From: Bogoriella caseilytica
Lineage (GTDB): Bacteria; Actinomycetota; Actinomycetes; Actinomycetales; Actinomycetaceae
Direction of reading: 5' to 3'
Assembly (NCBI RefSeq): GCF_003752405.1
Contig: NZ_RKHK01000001.1
Location: forward strand, 2,852,001 to 2,916,000
DNA: 64,000 nt
A program made the position numbers and the translations under genes. The notes under the pieces are model-generated. The model was not told where the DNA came from and made no database searches. It saw only the letters and a list, made by a program, of their open reading frames with translations. Shown here piece by piece: positions 16,911-23,459 of this stretch; position 1 is the first letter of the stretch, and each line of letters starts with the position of its first letter.

Positions 16911-17729
16911 TCACCCACGCTCGATCAGGGTGAGCGTGTGCCTGCTCGCAGGACCGTCGTGCAGCTCCACACCGTGTACCGGCATCTGCGGGTCAGCGCA
17001 CATCTCCTCGCTCGCGGTAGCCAGCTCCTCCGCGCTCCGGGGCATGTCCCCAGCGCGTGTCAGCAGGTGCCGGGTCAGTAGGCCCCGGGCGTGCTTGGCG
17101 TTGTGCGACACGACCGTGCGCGAGCCATTACGCTCCCGCACTACTTGCACGCTCGCGTAGGTGGCGCCGCCGGCGGGAGGCTTCCACGCAGCCGCATACG
17201 CCGCTGAGCGGCAGTCGACGATGACCCCCGGTTCTCCGCGGTCCAGCACGCCCGCCAGGTGCTGCTTCCAGTAGGTGGCGAGCTTGACGGGACCGGCAGC
17301 TGCTGCCCGCGGTTTCGGCAGCCCCGGCAGGGCCACTCCCATCGAGAGCCGGTACGCCGGAATGTGATCGGCGGGGGAGAGCGCGCCCCACAACCCGGAG
17401 AAGATCCGCACATGCTCTGCCGCCCGACGAGCCGGTTCCCCGTTCAGCTCCGACAGCCCAGCAGCGGCAAAAAGCACACCCGTGTAGACCTCGGCTGCCG
17501 GTGCGGACGGCGCGGCGAGCAGCTGCGTGTTCGCGGCGACCTCCTGGGAGAGCGAATCGCCCACGCCCAACACTCTGGCGGCATTCCGCTGCGCCGAGAC
17601 CTTCGCGAGGCGGGTGAGCACCCGTTGCCGTGCCCCGGCTAGTTCCGGGTAAATGAGGCTCTGCAGGTCCACCGGGGGGCCGTCGTCGGGTGGGGTTTTG
17701 CCCTCCGAGGGCGGCAGCAAGAGAAGCAC
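16911..17729 (-). CDS. yaaA: YaaA family peroxide stress protein (DUF328)
   Basis: 272 residues of the YaaA/DUF328 family, reported in E. coli to limit free iron under peroxide stress and to bind DNA. Family marks: LLLLPPSEGKT at the very N-terminus, YTGVLFAAAGL, FSGLWGAL, YRLSMGVALPGL, ATYWKQHL, and VVSHNAKHARG. Length matches actinobacterial members. Monocistronic, convergent with the zinc-ribbon family gene; its promoter region borders the 3' end of rnpB. Confidence 0.88.
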   Translation of the reverse strand: MLLLLPPSEGKTPPDDGPPVDLQSLIYPELAGARQRVLTRLAKVSAQRNAARVLGVGDSLSQEVAANTQLLAAPSAPAAEVYTGVLFAAAGLSELNGEPARRAAEHVRIFSGLWGALSPADHIPAYRLSMGVALPGLPKPRAAAAGPVKLATYWKQHLAGVLDRGEPGVIVDCRSAAYAAAWKPPAGGATYASVQVVRERNGSRTVVSHNAKHARGLLTRHLLTRAGDMPRSAEELATASEEMCADPQMPVHGVELHDGPASRHTLTLIERG

Positions 17730-17748
17730 CGCCGGATCGTATCCCGGG

Positions 17749-18138
17749 TGCGGATGAGTTGGCCGATACGCCGGGTTTTGTAGCCAGGGCTCACGCCCTG
17801 GTGACGGCCATCCATCTACGACGTACGTTGCCGCACGCCTCTAGCGACCTACCCGCAGGCATCGGGCGGGCAGCCCTCATGCGCCTGCTGTCTGGTCTTG
17901 CTCCGGGTGGGGTTTACCGAGCCGCGACAGTCACCTGCCGCGCTGGTGGTCTCTTACACCACCGTTTCACCCTGACCACCGGGCGAGACGAATCCCTCCC
18001 GGTGGCGGTCTGCTTTCTGTGGCACTGTCCCGCGGGTCACCCCGGGTGGGCGTTACCCACCACCCTGCCCTACGGAGCCCGGACGTTCCTCGGTGCGCCC
18101 CGAAGGGCGCAACGCGGCCGCCTGGCCAACTCATCCGC
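17749..18138 (-). ncRNA. rnpB: RNase P RNA, bacterial type A
   Basis: Catalytic RNA of RNase P, which removes 5' leaders from tRNA precursors. On the minus strand the conserved core is clear: GAGGAACGTCCGGGCTCC near the 5' end (P4), ACAGAAAGCAGACCGCC, GGTGAAACGGTG, AAACCCCACCCGGAGCAA, and AGATGGATGGCCG. The 5' GCGGATGAGTTGGCC pairs with its complement at the 3' end (P1), which fixes both ends. TAGACT (minus strand, 18150-18145) is seven bases before the 5' end and is the likely -10 box. About 390 nt. Confidence 0.95.
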
Positions 18139-18291
18139 GCCCTCAGTCTACGGGCCGGAGCTGCTGTCAGAGCCAACCAATACCCATGTGGGCATGCCTC
18201 GGCGGAATCGGCGGTCGTTCGTGCCACCATCGTCGCGGGGCACGCAGTAGCCAAGAGCCCTCCAGGCGGCCGATCTTCCCGGGGAGCAGAC

Positions 18292-18822
18292 GTGAACGAA
18301 CAGCCCAGCGGTGTGCGCGGTGACCCGGCACCCCGTGACGAGGCGTGGTTTGACGCGCTCTTCACTGACCATGCGCGAGCTGTGCACGCCTACCTCGCGC
18401 GCCGGGCCGGTCGGCAGGACGCCGAGGATCTGGCCGCCGACGTGTTCGCCACCGCCTGGCGCCGGCGCGCGGACGTCCCCGAGGGGCACGAGCTGCCCTG
18501 GCTCTATCGCACGGCGGGTTTCGTGCTCGCGAACCACCGGCGCAAGCAGCAGCCCGTGCCGGTCGAGGAGGTCGACGACAGTGACACCTCTGCGGAGGAT
18601 CCCGCCACCGTGGCGATTGAGGACGACGCAGTGTCGGCCGCACTGCAGACCTTGAGCCCACGTGATCGCCGGATCCTGCTGCTGCATGCCTGGGAAGGGC
18701 TCGACGGCAGCGAACTTGCCGAGGCTCTCGGGATCTCGCGCGGGGGAGCCGCGGCTGCCCTGTCCCGAGCACGCTCGCGCTTGGAGGCCGTGTGGGCAGA
18801 GCGAGCCGGAGGTCACTCATGA
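18292..18822 (+). CDS. ECF-type RNA polymerase sigma factor
   Basis: 176-residue sigma-70 family member with region 2 (AYLARRAGRQDAEDLAADVF, TAWRRR) and region 4 (LSPRDRRILLLHAWEGLDGS, ELAEALGISRGGAAAALSRA) only. GTG 18292 follows GGGGAG; the frame is open further upstream but would enter the rnpB promoter. The linker is acidic. A short overlapping frame and then a membrane protein follow, the normal arrangement for an ECF factor and its controlling partner. Confidence 0.9.
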   Translation: MNEQPSGVRGDPAPRDEAWFDALFTDHARAVHAYLARRAGRQDAEDLAADVFATAWRRRADVPEGHELPWLYRTAGFVLANHRRKQQPVPVEEVDDSDTSAEDPATVAIEDDAVSAALQTLSPRDRRILLLHAWEGLDGSELAEALGISRGGAAAALSRARSRLEAVWAERAGGHS

Positions 18823-18926
18823 AGGCGCTGCAACACCGCCTCTCGGAGCAACAGATACCCCGTAGCAGGCCCGTCATCACGCGGTGCGCTGCGCCATTGC
18901 CCCAGCGTGAGGAGAGCACACGATGA
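18819..18926 (+). CDS. Possible 35-residue bridging ORF
   Basis: An ATG overlaps the sigma factor stop (ATGA at 18819-18822), and this frame ends in a TGA overlapping the next gene's ATG (18923-18926). The product would be basic and would begin MKALQHRLSEQQ. The exact double overlap would couple translation of the sigma gene to the membrane protein. No known family, and codon choice is not informative at this length, so it may be only a coupling frame or chance. Confidence 0.3.
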   Translation: MKALQHRLSEQQIPRSRPVITRCAAPLPQREESTR

Positions 18927-19780
18927 CCGCGGACCGGAACTCGGAGGCGATGGCGCGTCTTCGCGCTGCCGCACCGGCAACCGGTGACGTGGACCTCGCA
19001 GCACTGCGCGCGCGAGTTGAAGCCCGGCGAGCTGAGGGCGGCGCACGCTCCGTCGCAGGCCACGGAGCGGAACAGCCGGTGGATGAGCTGGCTGCCCGCC
19101 GGCGTCGTGGCATGACCGGCAGCGGCTGGGCTGCCGCGGCTGCGGCCGCCGTCATCTTCGGCGGTGGCGGTCTCCTCCTCGGCTCCGGCGGGCTCGGTGA
19201 GGGGGCCTTCGACGCGGCCCCGGCTGGTGACGCGGGGGAGGATTTCGACACGGCGGTGCAGGAGGATGCTGAGCCTGAGGCCGAAGTCTTCGCGGAGCCC
19301 GACGAGAATGGCGACGAGGCGGCGGATGACACCGCAGGTTCTGACGATGCCGCCGACGAGGAGGACGTGCCGGCGCCCATGCAGGACGAGGTGGAGTCGG
19401 GCACCGAGGTGCTCTTCCTCGCCTCCGAGCTGTCTGCGGGCCCGAGCACGGCTGCGGCGTGGCAGTTGCAGGTCGATGATGCGGACGCAGGCAGCGCAGA
19501 GCTCCTCGATCTGGGCGAGGTCGAGCTCATCAGCCCGGAGGACGCCGTCGAGATGCTCAACGATCCGTCCATGGGTGCGCGCATCGACCCGGTCCCGCCC
19601 GGACCGCCAGGAACGCAGGCCCCCGGCGGGATCCTGACCATCGCCGACGCCGAACTGACCTGGCAGACCTACGAGAACGCCGACGGCTCCCTCCTGCTCG
19701 TGCCCGCCTATGCCTTGACCGACTCCCAGGAGCAGATCTGGAATGTCCTCGCCGTCGCCGAACTGAGCGATATCGAATAG
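18923..19780 (+). CDS. Single-pass membrane protein, probable anti-sigma partner
   Basis: 285 residues with no recognised family. A charged N-terminal cytoplasmic segment (1-65; PATGDVDLAALRARVEARRA), one Ala/Gly-rich membrane helix (about 68-88), an acidic Asp/Glu-rich linker (95-155) and an extracytoplasmic C-terminal domain. This topology and the position directly after an ECF sigma gene suggest an anti-sigma factor or sensor, although a zinc anti-sigma HxxxCxxC motif is absent. GAGGAG precedes the ATG. A terminator hairpin lies 75 bases downstream. Confidence 0.65.
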   Translation: MTADRNSEAMARLRAAAPATGDVDLAALRARVEARRAEGGARSVAGHGAEQPVDELAARRRRGMTGSGWAAAAAAAVIFGGGGLLLGSGGLGEGAFDAAPAGDAGEDFDTAVQEDAEPEAEVFAEPDENGDEAADDTAGSDDAADEEDVPAPMQDEVESGTEVLFLASELSAGPSTAAAWQLQVDDADAGSAELLDLGEVELISPEDAVEMLNDPSMGARIDPVPPGPPGTQAPGGILTIADAELTWQTYENADGSLLLVPAYALTDSQEQIWNVLAVAELSDIE

Positions 19781-19855
19781 AGCTGTTCGTGCCGGGGGAG
19801 GCTCTGGCATGAACTCCCGTCGGGGCAGGTGGAGGGCCTGACCTGGCGATGACGA

Positions 19856-19893
19856 CGCCCCCGGCGCCGGCGGATCAGCTGGCGCCGGGGGCG
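19856..19893 (+). terminator. Strong GC hairpin after sigma operon
   Basis: Arms 19856-19868 (CGCCCCCGGCGCC) and 19881-19893 pair perfectly over 13 bp around a 12-base loop. No long T run follows, as is common for terminators in high-GC actinobacteria. Confidence 0.65.
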
Positions 19894-19961
19894 ACGTGTC
19901 TCCCCACCTTCGGTGGTGCCCGGGCAGTCGGCGCGGGTCGAGAGCGCGTGGCTAGCGGAAT

Positions 19962-19973
19962 TAGGATCGGAGC
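19962..19973 (+). promoter_or_regulatory. -10 box of leaderless hisD
   Basis: TAGGAT (19962-19967) ends six bases before the hisD ATG; no ribosome site lies between. Confidence 0.5.
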
Positions 19974-21332
19974 ATGCTCACTCGACTCGACCTGCGGGAA
20001 CGACCCCTGACCGGAGCGGAGCTCACCTCGGCCCTGCCGCGTGCGGCCATGGACGTCGACGAGGCGCTCAGCCGAGTGCAGCCGATCATCGCCCAGGTGC
20101 GGCAGGAGGGCGCCGCGGCGCTACGGGATCTCGCTGAGCGGTTCGACGGGGTGCGCCCCACGCATCTTCGAGTGCCGATCGCTGCGATCCACGAAGCCGT
20201 CGACAGCCTCGCCCCGGAGGTCCGTGATGCCCTGGAGCGACTGATCGCCCACCTGCGCGCCGGCCACACGGCCCAGCTTCCCGAGGATCGTGCCACCGAG
20301 ATCATGCCCGGCGGCGTCGTACGTCAGCGATGGGTCCCGGTACGCCGAGTGGGTCTCTACGCCCCCGGCGGACTGGCGGTGTATCCCTCATCGGTGGCGA
20401 TGAACGTGGTGGCCGCACAGGTGGCCGGGGTGGAAGAGCTGGCTGTGGCCTCACCACCGCAACAGAGTAATGGGGGACTGCCGGAGCCGGTGGTCTTGGC
20501 CGCTTGCGGTCTCCTCGGCATCGATGAGGTCTACGCCGTCGGCGGGGCGCAGGCGGTGGCGATGTTCGCTTACGGCGCTGCTGCCTCTAGCGAGGAGGAT
20601 CGCGCGGCGCTGGCGGGCAGCGCCGGGACACGCACCGGCCAGCTGTGCGAGCCGGTGGACGTCATCACCGGGCCCGGCAACATCTATGTCGCGGCGGCCA
20701 AACGCGCCGTGATGGGCACCGTCGGCATCGACTCCGAGGCCGGCACCACCGAGATCGCCGTCATCGCCGATGCCCACGCGAACCCGGCCTACGTAGCGAC
20801 GGACCTCATCTCCCAGGCCGAGCACGACCCCCACGCCGCCTCTGTGCTCATCACCGATTCGGTGGAACTGGCAGACGCGGTCGACACTGAGATCGCGGCG
20901 CGGGTGCCCCATGCCGCCCACGCCGAGCGGATACGCCAGGCGCTCTCCGGACCGCAGTCTGCCTCCGTGCTGGTCGAGAGCATCGACCGTGCCATCGAGG
21001 TGGCTGATGCCTACGGTGCCGAGCACCTGGAGATCCAGACGGCTGATGCTGCCGCCGTCGCGGGACGGATCCGCAATGCCGGGGCGATCTTCGTCGGCCC
21101 GTACTCCCCGGTTCCGCTCGGGGACTACCTGGCTGGCTCCAACCACGTGCTTCCCACCGGTGGCACAGCGCGGTTCGCCAGTGGGCTCGGCGTGATGGCT
21201 TTCATCAAGTCGGTGCAGCAGGTCGAGTATGGCGAGCGCGCCCTGAAGACCTTGGCGGCTCCGCTCACGGCCCTGGCGCATTCGGAAGACCTGCCCGCCC
21301 ACGCGCAATCGGTGAACGCCCGCTTCGAGTAG
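19974..21332 (+). CDS. hisD: Histidinol dehydrogenase
   Basis: Catalyses the last two steps of histidine synthesis, L-histidinol to L-histidine with two NAD+, using Zn2+. 452 residues, normal length. Family signatures: GLYAPGGLAVYPSSVAMN, the VDVITGPGNIYVAAAKR segment, GIDSEAGTTEIAVIAD, and the C-terminal NHVLPTGGTARFASGLGV. ATG 19974 is leaderless by the look of the upstream -10 box. In many actinobacteria hisD abuts hisC; here about 4.5 kb of accessory genes lie between them. Confidence 0.96.
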   Translation: MLTRLDLRERPLTGAELTSALPRAAMDVDEALSRVQPIIAQVRQEGAAALRDLAERFDGVRPTHLRVPIAAIHEAVDSLAPEVRDALERLIAHLRAGHTAQLPEDRATEIMPGGVVRQRWVPVRRVGLYAPGGLAVYPSSVAMNVVAAQVAGVEELAVASPPQQSNGGLPEPVVLAACGLLGIDEVYAVGGAQAVAMFAYGAAASSEEDRAALAGSAGTRTGQLCEPVDVITGPGNIYVAAAKRAVMGTVGIDSEAGTTEIAVIADAHANPAYVATDLISQAEHDPHAASVLITDSVELADAVDTEIAARVPHAAHAERIRQALSGPQSASVLVESIDRAIEVADAYGAEHLEIQTADAAAVAGRIRNAGAIFVGPYSPVPLGDYLAGSNHVLPTGGTARFASGLGVMAFIKSVQQVEYGERALKTLAAPLTALAHSEDLPAHAQSVNARFE

Positions 21333-21404
21333 AGGCGAGTGCTGCCCCGGCGCGCCTCCGCTCGCTCCTTGTGCCCACTCGCGCGCTGTACGCGCCCGCC
21401 CGCC

Positions 21405-21476
21405 CGCTGACTGCCGTTCGATGCTGATGATGCCGCGCGTGCGGGCGGCAATAGCGGGTATCGGCGGCAGTCAGCG
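21405..21476. repeat. Palindromic element 1 (REP-like), left of DUF559 gene
   Basis: About 72 bp bounded by perfect 12-bp inverted ends, CGCTGACTGCCG (21405-21416) and CGGCAGTCAGCG (21465-21476). The right end GGCGGCAGTCAGCGTGG recurs exactly at the end of element 2 (22706-22775), on the far side of the same gene. Confidence 0.65.
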
Positions 21477-21517
21477 TGGAGGGCGTCCGCGGTCGTGTGG
21501 AGGGCGTCCGCGGTCGT
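21476..21517. repeat. 21-bp perfect tandem duplication
   Basis: The 21 bases at 21476-21496 (core GGAGGGCGTCCGCGGTCG) are repeated exactly at 21497-21517. It begins at the edge of palindromic element 1, which suggests a slippage or insertion scar. It lies in the 305-base gap before the DUF559 gene and is noncoding as far as can be seen. Confidence 0.7.
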
Positions 21518-21637
21518 CGGGGCGGTCGTCACGATGTAATGCCGAAGGGAACGGGGCGGGGTGTGGACGAAACCGGGTTCTCCACAGAGTTTCGCTCGAC
21601 CGCGTGCCGGGCGGGCGGGAAGCGGCATCCTCCTGGC

Positions 21638-22630
21638 ATGTCTATCTCAACGGATGCGCTGGATCGGGACCGGCGCGAGAGCACCGACGAGTATGCGCCG
21701 CTTCTCGATCACGCTGGCCTCCTTTCCGTGGCGCAAGCGAGGCGGCAAGGGCTGAGCCGTCACGACCTCAATGCTCTCGTCGGGTCCCGCACTCTGGTGC
21801 GCGTCGTGCCAGGGGTCTTCACCACTCTCCAGCTCTGGACCGCAGCGAAGCCTGAGCGCAAGCACGCGCTTCGCTCGCGGGCAGTCCTGGCTCACATGGA
21901 GAACAGGGCAGATGAGCCAGAGGGGCCTGCGCTGAGCCATTCGTCAGCGGCTGCGGTTCACGGGCTGCCGTTGCTCGCATCACCGCGCCGAGTTCATATG
22001 ATGCGAACCGACGGTGGACCGCCGCGTTGTCGGCGCGGGTTCATCCTGCACCAGCGGCTCGAGGGACTCCGCACCGAGAAGGTCGACGGCGTGATGTGTG
22101 TGCCTCCGGCGCTTGCCGCCGTCGGGGTCGCCCAGGTGCATGGCTTGACGGCGGGAGTGGCCGCACTCGATGCGGTGTTGCATCAGGGTGTCGCGACCAA
22201 GGACGAGGCGTGGCGCTGGCTTCGACGACTGGGTGGGCACCGCGGAGTCCGCGCTGCCGAGGCGGCGGTCGAGCACTCCGATGGACGGGCGGAGTCGCCG
22301 CAAGAATCTCGAGCTCGGGTCTTGCTCGAACAACTTGGCTACCCGGTCGAGCCGCAACCTGAACTGATGACCCCGCAAGGCGTGTTCGTTGCCCGCGTCG
22401 ATCTACGCCTCAAGGGCGGCATGGTCGTCGTCGAGGTTGACGGTCTCTCGAAGTACCTCGATGACGATGGGAAGGCGGCTGCGCGCACACTCCGCAGGGA
22501 GAAGGACCGCGAACACGCGATCCGGGACCTGGGATACGAGATAGTCCGGTTCGATGCGCGCTCCCTTGGCGACGTCGCCTTGGTGCGTCGCAGAATCGAA
22601 GCCGCGACGGGTCGAGCCCGTTCACGGTGA
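21638..22630 (+). CDS. AbiEi-like N-terminal domain plus DUF559 nuclease-like protein
   Basis: 330 residues. The N-terminal part resembles the AbiEi antitoxin winged helix (LLDHAGLLSVAQARRQGLSR, then LVRVVPGVF). The C-terminal 80 residues resemble DUF559/Vsr-like PD-(D/E)xK nucleases: Asp255 in ARVDLRL, Glu266 and Asp268 in VVVEVDG, then REKDREHAIRDLGYEIVRFD. No AbiEii-type toxin gene is adjacent. The ATG lacks a ribosome site; CATCCT six bases upstream could make it leaderless. It is flanked by two matching palindromic elements, so it may be a mobile cassette. Function is inferred from fold only. Confidence 0.72.
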   Translation: MSISTDALDRDRRESTDEYAPLLDHAGLLSVAQARRQGLSRHDLNALVGSRTLVRVVPGVFTTLQLWTAAKPERKHALRSRAVLAHMENRADEPEGPALSHSSAAAVHGLPLLASPRRVHMMRTDGGPPRCRRGFILHQRLEGLRTEKVDGVMCVPPALAAVGVAQVHGLTAGVAALDAVLHQGVATKDEAWRWLRRLGGHRGVRAAEAAVEHSDGRAESPQESRARVLLEQLGYPVEPQPELMTPQGVFVARVDLRLKGGMVVVEVDGLSKYLDDDGKAAARTLRREKDREHAIRDLGYEIVRFDARSLGDVALVRRRIEAATGRARSR

Positions 22631-22705
22631 CAGGAGCGCCACGTTTGCCTGGACCAGCTGAAGCCTCCGAACCAGCCATCCGGATTGGCTCAGGCTTCCC
22701 ATGTT

Positions 22706-22775
22706 GCTGACTGCCACCTCATGCAGACACCGCCGCCCGCGCGCGCGGCAGTGACGGACTCAGGCGGCAGTCAGC
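22706..22775. repeat. Palindromic element 2 (REP-like), right of DUF559 gene
   Basis: 70 bp bounded by GCTGACTGCC (22706-22715) and GGCAGTCAGC (22766-22775), with an inner GC-rich palindrome around GCGCGCGC. Ends and length match element 1 at 21405-21476, and the right ends share 17 identical bases, so both belong to one repeat family. Confidence 0.65.
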
Positions 22776-22822
22776 GTGGTGCGGGTCCGGTCATGGGGCT
22801 TAGACGCGCGGTGAGGGATCCC

Positions 22823-23245
22823 TCAGGGTCGCAGGTCGACCTGATGGGCGACGGAGGTGCCCTGGGGGAGGTAGCGCGTGCTCACGATGTCCTTACCGAA
22901 CGGGAAGATCGTCACCGGGATCATCTTGATGTTCGCGATCGCCAGGGGGATGCCAATGATCGTGACGGCCTGGGCGGCGGCGGTGACGAGGTGGCCGATG
23001 GCGAGCCAGACGCCTGCGATCACGACCCAGATCACATTGGCCACCGTGGAGACACTATCGACGCGGCGACGGCGGATCACCGTGCGCCCAAAGGGCCACA
23101 ACGCGTAGCTGGCCATGCGCATGGAGGCCACACCGAGCGGAATTGTGATGATCAAGAGGCAGGCGAGAAGGCCGAAGAGGAAGTAGCCGAGAGCAAGCCA
23201 GAAGCCGCCGAAAACCAGCCAGATGATGTTCAGGATGGCGCGCAC
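22823..23245 (-). CDS. YccF domain inner-membrane protein
   Basis: About 140 residues with two tandem YccF domains, each a pair of hydrophobic helices (ILNIIWLVFGGFWLALGYF; VANVIWVVIAGVWLAIGHL) followed by the conserved IPLGVASMRMASYALWPFG and IPLAIANIKMIPVTIFPFG. Function unknown; the family is widespread. GTG 23245 fits the family N-terminus. The frame continues upstream through the 9-bp repeat as a Gly-Gln-Gln run, which is not family-like and is excluded. Ribosome site weak. Confidence 0.82.
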   Translation of the reverse strand: MRAILNIIWLVFGGFWLALGYFLFGLLACLLIITIPLGVASMRMASYALWPFGRTVIRRRRVDSVSTVANVIWVVIAGVWLAIGHLVTAAAQAVTIIGIPLAIANIKMIPVTIFPFGKDIVSTRYLPQGTSVAHQVDLRP

Positions 23246-23344
23246 GGGCAGAGTCTGGCACGAATCGTGTGAGCGTCCGCGGGATGTGCACTCCAGCCAG
23301 CCCTCCTGAGCCTCGTGGCACGGGCCGCGCGCGGCAACATCGTG

Positions 23345-23425
23345 CTGGCCCTGCTGGCCCTGCTGGCCCTGCTGGCCCTGCTGGCCCTGCTGGCCCTGCT
23401 GGCCCTGCTGGCCCTGCTGGCCCTG
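23345..23425. repeat. 9-bp tandem repeat, nine exact copies
   Basis: CTGGCCCTG is repeated nine times without error (81 bp) between the yccF start and the recQ stop. Being a multiple of three it keeps all frames open, giving Leu-Leu-Ala, Gly-Pro-Ala or Gly-Gln-Gln runs. No ribosome site supports any of these as a gene. Copy number is probably variable between strains. Confidence 0.9.
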
Positions 23426-23459
23426 GCGCGACCCGCTGGAACGAGTCGCCTCGGGGCCG

